Origin: W0P28-013 sp963659365
GTDB lineage: Bacteria; Bacteroidota; Bacteroidia; Bacteroidales; Paludibacteraceae
Direction of reading: 5' to 3'
Assembly (NCBI GenBank): GCA_963659365.1
Contig: CAVKTI010000003.1
Location: 1-64,000, forward strand
DNA: 64,000 nt
Positions 25,895 to 33,423 of the stretch are shown here, piece by piece. The number at the start of each line of letters is the position of its first letter. Positions within the stretch are counted from its first letter, which is position 1. The translations under genes and the position numbers were made by a program. Under the pieces are notes generated by a model. It worked only from the letters and a program-made list of their open reading frames with translations. It was not told the origin of the DNA and did no database searches.

Positions 25895-26977
25895 ATGGAT
25901 ACACTAAAAATTGGCATTACGCAGGGCGACATCAACGGCATTGGCTACGAGGTGATACTGAAATCGCTGACCGATGCGGCGATGCTCGACATCTGCACGC
26001 CCATCATCTACGGCTCGTCGAAGGCGATGGGCTACTACAAAAAAGTGCTTGACCTCGACCGCTTGAGCGTGAACATCGTAAAATCGGGTGGCGAGGCCGC
26101 TCCGCACCGCATCAATGTGGTGAATTGCAGTTCCGAAGAGTTGAAAATAGAGATGGGACAAGCCACGCCCGAGAGCGGACAGTACGCTTTTGCTGCGCTC
26201 GACCAAGCCACCAACGACCTGCAAAATGGACTCATCGACGCATTAGTTACCGCACCGATAAACAAAAGTGTGATGCCGCAAGACCGCTTCCCATACGCTG
26301 GTCACACCGAATATCTCGAAGCAAAAGCCAATCAGAAAGGGCTGATGCTGCTGATGCGTGGTGCGCTGCGTGTGGCGCTGGTTACCAACCATGTGGCACT
26401 GAAGGATGTGGTGGAAAATATCACCGAAGAGCGTATTTTGACCAAACTGCACATACTCAACACCGCTTTGCGGCGCGATTTTGGTATTCGCAAACCACGG
26501 ATAGCCGTGCTTGCACTCAATCCGCACGCTGGCGATGACGGTCTGTTTGGCCGTGAAGAGGCCGAAATTATAGCGCCTGCGCTGAAACAGGCCAACGACC
26601 GTGGCATTTTGTGTTTCGGGCCGTATGCCGCCGACGGATTTTGGGGCGCAAGCACACTCGACAGATTTGATGCTATTTTGGCCATGTACCACGACCAAGG
26701 ATTGGCACCGTTCAAAGCCCTCTGCATGAGCGAAGGCGTGAACTACACGGCTGGGTTGCCCTTTGTGCGCACCTCGCCTGACCATGGTACCGCCTACGAG
26801 ATTGTCGGCAAAAACCAAGCCGATGCCCAATCGATGCGACAAGCCATCTACACGGCGGTGGATATTGTGAAAAACCGCGCGTTGGACGACGAAATTTCGG
26901 CAAATCCGCTGAAAGTGGAAGAAATACCGACCAACGACCGCAAAAAAATGCCGCGAAACGATGGCGATTCAAAATAA
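25895..26977 (+). CDS. pdxA: 4-hydroxythreonine-4-phosphate dehydrogenase
   Basis: A 360-residue enzyme of pyridoxal-5'-phosphate synthesis (DXP-dependent route) that oxidises and decarboxylates 4-phosphohydroxy-threonine with NAD. Motifs are GITQGDINGIGYEV at the N-terminus, APINKSVM, the metal-site AGHTEYLE, and C-terminal YHDQGLAPFK and SPDHGTAYEIVG. The C-terminal tail (NDRKKMPRNDGDSK) is a little longer than usual. The next gene's leader promoter begins within 10 bases of the stop. The following trpB product is PLP-dependent, a possible functional link. Confidence 0.95.
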   Translation: MDTLKIGITQGDINGIGYEVILKSLTDAAMLDICTPIIYGSSKAMGYYKKVLDLDRLSVNIVKSGGEAAPHRINVVNCSSEELKIEMGQATPESGQYAFAALDQATNDLQNGLIDALVTAPINKSVMPQDRFPYAGHTEYLEAKANQKGLMLLMRGALRVALVTNHVALKDVVENITEERILTKLHILNTALRRDFGIRKPRIAVLALNPHAGDDGLFGREEAEIIAPALKQANDRGILCFGPYAADGFWGASTLDRFDAILAMYHDQGLAPFKALCMSEGVNYTAGLPFVRTSPDHGTAYEIVGKNQADAQSMRQAIYTAVDIVKNRALDDEISANPLKVEEIPTNDRKKMPRNDGDSK

Positions 26978-26983
26978 TTGTTG

Positions 26984-26991
26984 TACCTTTG
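26984..26991 (+). promoter_or_regulatory. -7 element of the trpB leader transcript
   Basis: TACCTTTG ends 22 bases before the leader-peptide ATG at 27014. The mRNA would start near 26997. A consensus TTG at 19-20 bases is not present. Confidence 0.6.
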
Positions 26992-27013
26992 CAGCGTCAT
27001 AGGCAAAGTAAAG

Positions 27014-27061
27014 ATGAATCGCTCGACAGCAAATATCTGGTGGTGGCAACCGTTCTGTTGA
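27014..27061 (+). CDS. Trp leader peptide (15 aa, three consecutive Trp)
   Basis: The frame reads MNRSTANIWWWQPFC and then TGA. Three tandem UGG codons (27038-27046) in a 15-residue frame, between a promoter and a trpB gene, are the hallmark of a translation-coupled transcription attenuator. Ribosome stalling at these codons during Trp shortage would keep the following AGGAGGG (27062-27068) exposed. A ribosome reaching the stop codon would cover it. Too short for routine ORF calling. Confidence 0.85.
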   Translation: MNRSTANIWWWQPFC

Positions 27062-27134
27062 AGGAGGGGCGCGCCGCTTTGTCGTAGCATTCTGAAGTTG
27101 AGCCGTGGGAAACCCTCCTGCGGCCTTCTTTTTG
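27062..27134 (+). promoter_or_regulatory. Candidate trp attenuator: antiterminator and terminator
   Basis: Terminator form: GAAG (27094-27097), GCCG (27102-27105) and GGG (27107-27109) pair with CCC (27113-27115), CGGC (27121-27124) and CUUC (27125-27128), with an AAA loop and a following U-run. Antiterminator form: AGGAGGG (27062-27068) pairs with CCCUCCU (27113-27119), which removes the terminator's right arm. The two are mutually exclusive, and ribosome position on the leader peptide would choose between them. Structures were drawn by eye. Confidence 0.7.
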
Positions 27135-27233
27135 CTAATTTAGAATTTTGAATTTAGAATTATGAATTTTTGCGCCCCCAAGCGGCGTAATCTTCAAATT
27201 TTCAAATAATAGAATAACTAACACATTGATTTT

Positions 27234-28595
27234 ATGAAAGTTACAAAAAAAATTGTTCTTGAGGAACACGACATGCCAACGCAATGGTACAACATTGTGG
27301 CGGATATGAAAACGAAGCCGCTGCCGATGCTTAATCCGCAGACCAAAAAGCCTGTAACGGCCAACGAGATGGAGCGGCTGTTTGCCAAAGGGCTGGTGGA
27401 ACAGGAGTTTTCGCAGGAGCGTTATATCGACATTCCCGACGAGGTGCGCGACCTTTATCGCATCTACCGTCCCACGCCGTTGGTGCGCGCATCGGGCTTG
27501 GAAAAGGCACTCGACACGCCCGCCAAAATCTATTTCAAAAACGAAAGCGTGAGCCCTGTCGGTTCGCACAAACTCAATTCGGCCATTCCGCAAGCCTATT
27601 ACAACAAAATTCAGGGCATCAAACACATGACCACCGAAACGGGCGCAGGGCAGTGGGGGTCGGCGTTGAGCATCGCTTGCCGCCATTTTGGTTTGGATTT
27701 GAAAGTATTTATGGTGAAGGTGAGTTATGAGCAGAAACCTTACCGCAAGTCGGTGATGCGCACATACGGTGCTACGGTTGTGCCGTCGCCGAGCGACACC
27801 ACCGAAGTTGGTCGCCTATTGCGCCAGCAGTTCCCTGGCACTTCGGGCAGTCTGGGAATGGCCATCAGCGAGGCGGTCGAAGTGGCTGTAAATCAGCCTG
27901 ATACGCGCTACGGACTAGGCAGCGTGCTGAATCATGTGATTTTGCACCAGACGATAATCGGCGAGGAGGCCAAACGGCAGATGGAGATTGCAGGCGACTA
28001 TCCCGATGTGGTGATTGGCTGTTTTGGCGGCGGTTCCAATTTTTGCGGCATCTCGTTCCCATTTTTGCGCGACAATTTAGTGTCTGGCAAAACCACGCGC
28101 TTTGTGGCGGCCGAACCAGCCTCGTGTCCCAAACTGACGCGCGGTCGCTTTGCCTACGACTTTGGCGACACCGAAGGTTTCACGCCGCTCATTCCGATGT
28201 TCACGCTCGGGCACGATTTCGAGCCAGCGTCGATTCACGCAGGCGGTTTGCGCTACCACGGCGCAGGGGCGATTGTGAGCCAACTGATGAAAGACGGCTT
28301 GATTGAGGCAGAAGATGTGCGCCAACTCGATTCGTTCAAGGCGGGCGTGTTGTTCTCGCAAGTCGAAGGCATCATTCCGGCGCCAGAATCGACCCACGCC
28401 ATTGCGGTGGCCATCAAAGAGGCGTTGAAAGCCAAAGAGGAGGGGCGCGAAAAGGTGATTTTGTTCAATCTGTCGGGGCATGGGCTCATCGACATGGCAT
28501 CGTACGACCGCTATCTGTCGGGCGAACTGACCAACTACGATGTATCGGACGCAGACATCGACAAATCGACCGAAAAATTGGCAGGAATTTTGTAG
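27234..28595 (+). CDS. trpB: Tryptophan synthase beta chain-like protein (TrpB2 type)
   Basis: A 453-residue PLP enzyme of the long TrpB2 type, making Trp from indole and serine. PLP lysine K113 is in GSHKLNSA. The phosphate-binding GCFGGGSNF and the ETGAGQWGSA motif are also present. TrpB2 proteins usually work without TrpA and may scavenge indole. No trpA or other trp gene is adjacent, so this is a stand-alone gene. The 172 bases between the leader peptide and the ATG hold the attenuator and AATTTAGAATTTTGAA repeat words. Regulation by a Trp-codon leader is strongly suggested. Confidence 0.94.
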   Translation: MKVTKKIVLEEHDMPTQWYNIVADMKTKPLPMLNPQTKKPVTANEMERLFAKGLVEQEFSQERYIDIPDEVRDLYRIYRPTPLVRASGLEKALDTPAKIYFKNESVSPVGSHKLNSAIPQAYYNKIQGIKHMTTETGAGQWGSALSIACRHFGLDLKVFMVKVSYEQKPYRKSVMRTYGATVVPSPSDTTEVGRLLRQQFPGTSGSLGMAISEAVEVAVNQPDTRYGLGSVLNHVILHQTIIGEEAKRQMEIAGDYPDVVIGCFGGGSNFCGISFPFLRDNLVSGKTTRFVAAEPASCPKLTRGRFAYDFGDTEGFTPLIPMFTLGHDFEPASIHAGGLRYHGAGAIVSQLMKDGLIEAEDVRQLDSFKAGVLFSQVEGIIPAPESTHAIAVAIKEALKAKEEGREKVILFNLSGHGLIDMASYDRYLSGELTNYDVSDADIDKSTEKLAGIL

Positions 28596-28663
28596 AAATT
28601 TCAGAATTTCAAATTAAATGGGGTTATTAACGACCCAAATAACAAAATCCACAAATGAACAAA

Positions 28664-28691
28664 GTAGGGACGTGGCATGCCGCGTCCCTAC
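28664..28691. repeat. GTAGGG...CCCTAC palindrome (GGCATGCC centre)
   Basis: A 28-bp inverted repeat starting GTAGGGACGTGGCATG, nearly identical to that at 10412-10439. It sits between the converging trpB and S8 protease genes. CACTTTCACACT and TTGCTACTTGCTACTC words follow, up to the stop of the protease gene. Confidence 0.8.
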
Positions 28692-28743
28692 TTTCACACT
28701 TTCACACTCTTCTTGCTACTTGCTACTCACATCTTGCTACTAT

Positions 28744-30963
28744 TTATTTCACCATCAGTCGGCAGGTTTGGTCGAAGCCGTTGCCTGCGATTTTCACGAT
28801 GTAAGCACCTGCTTGCACATTGCCGAGGTCGATGTCGATGGTTTGCTGCGTGCTGACGCTACCAATGTGGCGTGCGTAAACTTGTTGGCCATTGGCGGCA
28901 TAGACGCGCACATTCACGGCGTTGTCGTTTTGCGTGAAGAAGAGTTGGAACGCGCCGTCGCTCGGGTTGGGGTAGAGCATGATGGCTTCGGGCAGCCCTT
29001 CGAGATGTTTTACATCGACAGTTTTAATCACATATTGCAGTCCTGCATACGCATCGATTTTACCATAGCCCCATGTGTTGTTCGGCAGCGAACTACCTGT
29101 ATTTGAGTCGGCGATAGAAGTTTGTGCAAAGACACTTTTAATCTGCTCGGGCGTGAGTTGTGGGTTGGCTTGTAGCCATGTGGCCACCACGCCTGTAACA
29201 AATGGCGTAGCCATCGAAGTGCCGCTCTCGTAGCCCCAATAGTATTCAACACCGTTCACTTTGGCTGTTTGCGGATTGAGAGCATTCTTTTTAACTTTCG
29301 ATGTGTTTGGCAGCGACGACATCACCACATCGCCTGGCGCAGTGATTTCGGGCTTCAAGCGTCCATCGGCCGTAGGACCCATGCTCGAGAATGGGGCGAT
29401 AGGGCCAACTTTGGTGCCAGCACTGTAATACTCTTTTTCGCCCAAATAGTCGTAGGTATCGACTTTCGAGGTCCATGCGCCCACGCTGATGATGCCGTTG
29501 GCCGTGCCGCCAATTTCGCCCACCGAGTGGTGGTTTTGGCCGTTTTCCCAGCCGAGAACGCCCGAGTAGCCATTGGTCCACGCACGCACTGTCCCAGCGG
29601 TTTGCGCCGTTATTTTTATGCCAAATTTGTAGTCGTCTTCGGGTAGGAAATAGTCATCGCTCTCGTTGAGGCTAAAACCGTAGGTGGCGTTGCCGCGCTG
29701 GTTTTGCGATTCGGGACTCTTTTCGGTGTAAACTACAAGACCGCCAGCACCGTAGGAACTGAAATTTTTCTCTTCCTTTTCGGCAGTTTCGTCGGTTTTC
29801 ATCTCAGTGCCCGACCATTTTATCTCATCGCTGTCGTAGTCGGCAAAAACGGCTTGCACGGTGTATTTTTGGTCGTTGTCGCCCCAAATATCCACCGCGC
29901 CATACATGCCTCCAGCAAAAGCAATATCGATAGTGCTCAAGTTGAGGAAAAACACGGTCGATTCGCCTGCTTTCAACTCTTTTTCGATGTAGAGTTTGTC
30001 CTCGCCTTCGTTGCCAGCCGCACCGCACACAATGCGCCCTGCGCCCACCATCGCATCGAGTGTGCGGTCGAAAGTGGAGGTGCCATCGTGCGGGCCAAAA
30101 TGCGTGCCAAGACTCAAATTTACCACGGCAGGTTTGCCCACCTCGGTGGCGTAGTCGAACACATATTTCACGCCGTCGGCAATGTCGGTATCGCCCGAAC
30201 CCATGCTCACCATCACGATGTCGGCCTCTTTGGCCACGCCGTGGTAGTCGTTGCTGCTGTAACTGCCCGCCGCAATGCCCGTAACATGTGTAGCGTGCCC
30301 AGTTTCATCATTGGTGTCGTCGTATTTTGCCGTTTCAATTTCTGCTTGCGTGGTGTATTCCTTTTTCGTTCTATAACTGCTCGCTCTGCCTGAATTTGCT
30401 TGCCGCAACACGCGTTTCACACGCAGTTCCGATGTGTTGTTGGCGTTGTAAAAATTGATGTGGTTGTAGTGAAAACCACCATCGACCACGCCGACCACCA
30501 CGCCCGCACCCAAAAACGGCTGCGAAAGGCCTGTGCCAGCCTGCACCTTGTCCACATTGGCAGCGGGGCGCGCCTTGTCCATCTTTTTCTGTATGGGTTT
30601 GGCAATCTCTACCCGTTTGATGTTTTCGTCTTGCGACAACGCTTCGAGTTTTTCTACAGGAATTTGCGCCGTTACAAAATCGCCAAAATCGCTGTTTATC
30701 AGCACACCATACGCTTCGAGCAGCGATTTATCGGCGGCATCGCTGTAGAAATGCACAAATGCCGAAACATACTCCTGCTCGTTTTCAGCCACTTTCAGCA
30801 CAAAATTTTTACGCAGTTTTGCGCGTTGTTCGGGCGTTGTCGCCTCTTTTTGCGCCGTGAGAAACAGGCGTGAGTAGTTCGACAACTTCGACTCTTGTGC
30901 CAATGCCACCAAAGCCACGCACAAGAACGCTACGATGAAATTCGTTTTCTTCATGTTTTTCAT
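28744..30963 (-). CDS. Subtilisin-like serine protease (S8) with T9SS sorting domain
   Basis: A 739-residue secreted protease. A signal peptide (to about residue 23, ALAQ) is followed by an inhibitor-like prodomain (about 25-130) and a subtilase domain with catalytic D161 (VVGVVDGG), H223 (GHATHVTG) and S583 (SGTSMATPF). A long insertion lies between His and Ser. The C-terminus has a type IX sorting domain (about 660-739, LYPNPSDG ... GAYIVKIAG). It should be exported by Sec and then T9SS. A good promoter lies at 31047-31076. MKKTNF at residue 4 is an alternative start. The stop is followed at once by ATAGTAGCAAGATGTGAG repeat words. Confidence 0.94.
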   Translation of the reverse strand: MKNMKKTNFIVAFLCVALVALAQESKLSNYSRLFLTAQKEATTPEQRAKLRKNFVLKVAENEQEYVSAFVHFYSDAADKSLLEAYGVLINSDFGDFVTAQIPVEKLEALSQDENIKRVEIAKPIQKKMDKARPAANVDKVQAGTGLSQPFLGAGVVVGVVDGGFHYNHINFYNANNTSELRVKRVLRQANSGRASSYRTKKEYTTQAEIETAKYDDTNDETGHATHVTGIAAGSYSSNDYHGVAKEADIVMVSMGSGDTDIADGVKYVFDYATEVGKPAVVNLSLGTHFGPHDGTSTFDRTLDAMVGAGRIVCGAAGNEGEDKLYIEKELKAGESTVFFLNLSTIDIAFAGGMYGAVDIWGDNDQKYTVQAVFADYDSDEIKWSGTEMKTDETAEKEEKNFSSYGAGGLVVYTEKSPESQNQRGNATYGFSLNESDDYFLPEDDYKFGIKITAQTAGTVRAWTNGYSGVLGWENGQNHHSVGEIGGTANGIISVGAWTSKVDTYDYLGEKEYYSAGTKVGPIAPFSSMGPTADGRLKPEITAPGDVVMSSLPNTSKVKKNALNPQTAKVNGVEYYWGYESGTSMATPFVTGVVATWLQANPQLTPEQIKSVFAQTSIADSNTGSSLPNNTWGYGKIDAYAGLQYVIKTVDVKHLEGLPEAIMLYPNPSDGAFQLFFTQNDNAVNVRVYAANGQQVYARHIGSVSTQQTIDIDLGNVQAGAYIVKIAGNGFDQTCRLMVK

Positions 30964-31489
30964 TTTTTTGGTTAGTATTCGATTTTTGGTTAATCAGCGT
31001 GTTTCATTGCCGATTTTCCCTTTCCCAAGAAATCGGTCTTGCGCCGCAAAATTAACTTGTTTTCCCCACTTGACAACGCCTCGCACACGCAAAAACCGAC
31101 TTTTAACTCAAAAATAACATACGCTAACATTTGTTATGGAATTGGTGCGCGGCCTCCAAAAGTCTATTTTGCGCCTTTTTGTCTTTTTTTTGAGATTTTT
31201 ATCGTTTTGTAAACATTCGTTTAGTGCGCGAATGCCTGCTTTTTCGGGCGTTTGCAACTGTTTTGCCCATATCTACGCTGATTTGCAGCGGTAGTTGCAA
31301 CAAACAGACGCCAGCGAACAGACATCAAGAGCAAAAAAGTTGCATGCTAAATCGCAGATAATGAGCGGTTTAGTAATTTTTCTTGCGATTTTTTCTCCGC
31401 TATTGTGCCAACAAAAGAAAAGCACTATCTTGCGGCACAAATTTTAATGTAATCGTCTAAAAATCAATAAGTTAAACAATGTTATCATT
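30964..31489. other. Long intergenic region between divergent genes
   Basis: It holds the S8 promoter and a region (about 31130-31460) unlike the repeat mosaics elsewhere: unique-looking, with no long frame and no tRNA-like fold that I can see. No TAnnTTTG box is evident for the astacin-like pseudogene downstream. Confidence 0.5.
31047..31076 (-). promoter_or_regulatory. Promoter of the S8 protease gene
   Basis: Minus-strand TTG (31076-31074), 19 bases, TAATTTTG (31054-31047). The leader is about 80 bases. Confidence 0.65.
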
Positions 31490-32079
31490 ATGAAAAAATC
31501 TAAAATTCTTTTTGTGGGCGTTACAATCGCCTTATTTTTGGGCAGTTGCCAAAAGCATGAGCCGATTTACGATGCCTCCTCAACGGAACTGTTGGCGCTC
31601 TCCTACACCGATTTGCAGAACTGAAGAATACATGTAAAAACCGTTTTGCGTGGGCTATAGGAGCGTCGTATCATATACGCATTCGGCAAAAAAAACTCAA
31701 TGATGCCGCAGGAAGTTCTACGCTTGGGTGTGTGCCATGGGCCACAATAACACTTTCAGATCCTGATGAAAGAACCTATCTGCACGAACTGGGGCATACA
31801 TTGGGGCTGATTCACGAACAGCAGCGATATGACAGAGATAAATATGTTACCATCTATTGGAAAAAAATTAAAGTTGGGAATAGATCTCAATATTACAAAA
31901 ATGGAAAAAACATTGGGTTATGCTATGGCGAGTTTGACTATAACTCAATTATGCTATATCCGTCTCTTAAATCAGATAAAGGAGGATATGAAATGTTAAA
32001 AAAGAATGGAGAGATAATTTATAGAAATACCACACTGTCTGAAAAAGACAAAAAAGCAATAAAAGAGATATACAAGTAG
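31490..32079 (+). pseudogene. Broken astacin-like (M12A) metalloprotease lipoprotein
   Basis: The first frame (31490-31624) gives 44 residues with a lipoprotein signal (GSC, Cys20) and stops at TGA. A different frame, open from about 31504 to 32079, encodes the astacin zinc motif HELGHTLGLIHEQQRYDRD and the Met-turn region SIMLYPS, ending at a natural stop. A frameshift separates signal and catalytic parts. Only about 54 residues precede HELGH, fewer than the roughly 90 of an intact astacin domain, so a deletion is likely too. The second frame alone (from GTG 31732) would lack export and the front of the domain. Base composition is AT-richer than in the neighbours. Three paralogous lipoproteins follow 5 bases later. 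Confidence 0.75.
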
Positions 32080-32084
32080 GTATT

Positions 32085-32471
32085 ATGAAAAAACTACTGT
32101 TAGTATTCGTTGTAAGTGTTTTGCTGGTGTCGTGCGTATCAAAAGAGGGAGAAGGATTGTACTTTTTTGACAACAGAAGCCACGACACAGTACATGTGGT
32201 AGCGTGTACGAAAATGCAGCAAGAACCATTAGACACCACGCTTGCCGTCCCGCCTGATGTTATTGCTACTATATCAGAAGGCATGGCTGTTCGTACCCAT
32301 TTTACACCATCGTATCTTTGTTGGTTGCGCGTGTATAGCACATCGTGGCAGTTGCTTTACGAACAAAACCCTATTGATGAAAACTCTTGGAGTACATACC
32401 CCAGATATGATAAGGGCTATGGGTTTACACTCAATATATTTGTTTTTACCGACAGTCTGATACAGCGATAA
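32085..32471 (+). CDS. Tandem lipoprotein family member 1, unknown function
   Basis: A 128-residue lipoprotein (VSC, Cys about residue 17). It shares with the next two genes an N-terminal aromatic-DNRS motif (FFDNRSHDTVHV), a central LLYEQNPI followed by a Trp, and an identical tail FVFTDSLIQR. The family is not one I recognise. The gene begins 5 bases after the astacin remnant and ends 6 bases before the next copy, so all are probably one transcript. AT-rich composition suggests recent arrival. Confidence 0.75.
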   Translation: MKKLLLVFVVSVLLVSCVSKEGEGLYFFDNRSHDTVHVVACTKMQQEPLDTTLAVPPDVIATISEGMAVRTHFTPSYLCWLRVYSTSWQLLYEQNPIDENSWSTYPRYDKGYGFTLNIFVFTDSLIQR

Positions 32472-32477
32472 ATTACT

Positions 32478-32894
32478 ATGAAAAAACTACTGTTTGCATT
32501 TGCCGCAAGTGCTTTGCTGGCGTCGTGTCAAATCGAGCCCCCTGTTTCGGAATTATTTTTCTTGCTCGACAATCGTTCTTCATACGATATTGAGGTTATA
32601 CTCAAACCTGATAAAGATACCTATTTAGTTAATTTTCCTGATAAGACATTTTTGGCACAAATATCACAAAATAGTTTGGGAACAATCTGTCGTGTTTTGG
32701 TAGAAGGCGGATATTTCAATCCATTGGAGTATATCGATACTATTCGTCTTTACAGTATCTCAAAAAATGCCGAAAAGGTGTTGGTTTATGAACAGAACGA
32801 ACCGATTTCCCCAACCCATTGGGAAATAGAACATCCCCAAGAATACAGGTCAAAAAGTACACTGATTTTTACCGACGACATGATACAGCGATAA
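32478..32894 (+). CDS. Tandem lipoprotein family member 2, unknown function
   Basis: A 138-residue lipoprotein (ASC, Cys about residue 17), the most diverged of the three. It keeps LLDNRSSYDIEV near the N-terminus, VLVYEQNEPI with a following Trp in the second half, and the tail IFTDDMIQR. The shared blocks suggest a small all-beta domain of about 110 residues after the lipid anchor. Three bases separate it from member 3. Confidence 0.75.
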   Translation: MKKLLFAFAASALLASCQIEPPVSELFFLLDNRSSYDIEVILKPDKDTYLVNFPDKTFLAQISQNSLGTICRVLVEGGYFNPLEYIDTIRLYSISKNAEKVLVYEQNEPISPTHWEIEHPQEYRSKSTLIFTDDMIQR

Positions 32895-32897
32895 ACA

Positions 32898-33317
32898 ATG
32901 ATGAAAAAAGTCTTTTTTATTTGTGTGTGTTGTTGCCTGTTTATTTCGTGCAGGCTCATACAGGTCGATTATACTTCGTCTGGGACTCATTTGTTGGATA
33001 ACAGATCGTCGTACGATGTGGTTGTGGTTTTTCATCATAGGGCAAGGGAAGTAGCGGACACTTCGAAACTAATACGAGTGGGAACATTGGATACAATCTA
33101 CCACATTCATACAGACCCATCTCATCATACGCCATGGATGCTCAAGTATATGAAAATTTTTCAGTGCGTTAGAGATACAGAAATGGTGCTCCTTTACGAA
33201 CAAAATCCTATCAACGAAAGCCTTTGGATTGTAGAACCACAATATAAAATTGAGAGGGGAGATTACGGACACACGCTAAATACATTTGTGTTTACTGATA
33301 GTCTGATACAGCGTTAA
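32898..33317 (+). CDS. Tandem lipoprotein family member 3, unknown function
   Basis: A 139-residue lipoprotein (ISC, Cys about residue 18). Shared blocks are LLDNRSSYDVVV, LLYEQNPINES with Trp, and the tail FVFTDSLIQR, nearly identical to member 1. ATG at 32901 is an equally good start. It ends the island: the ileS promoter begins 38 bases later and the composition returns to normal. Confidence 0.75.
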   Translation: MMKKVFFICVCCCLFISCRLIQVDYTSSGTHLLDNRSSYDVVVVFHHRAREVADTSKLIRVGTLDTIYHIHTDPSHHTPWMLKYMKIFQCVRDTEMVLLYEQNPINESLWIVEPQYKIERGDYGHTLNTFVFTDSLIQR

Positions 33318-33354
33318 ACGCTTTTGCATGTAAGGGCGCACCATTCTGTCGCTG

Positions 33355-33385
33355 TTGCTGTTTTGCAAAAAAATACCTACTTTTG
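33355..33385 (+). promoter_or_regulatory. Promoter of ileS
   Basis: TTG (33355-33357), 20 bases, TACTTTTG (33378-33385). The transcript would start near 33391, giving a leader of about 33 bases. This excludes the in-frame ATG at 33400. Confidence 0.7.
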
Positions 33386-33423
33386 CAGGTTAAAACACGA
33401 TGTTTTGTAAAACGCGAGCGACT

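Noticed and set aside
2710..33378. A TTTG box 11-12 bases before several TAnnTTTG elements (2710, 13877, 24585, 33362)
   Set aside because: The spacing does not fit the known -33/-7 distance and T-rich runs make TTTG common. At 33362 a properly spaced TTG exists instead.
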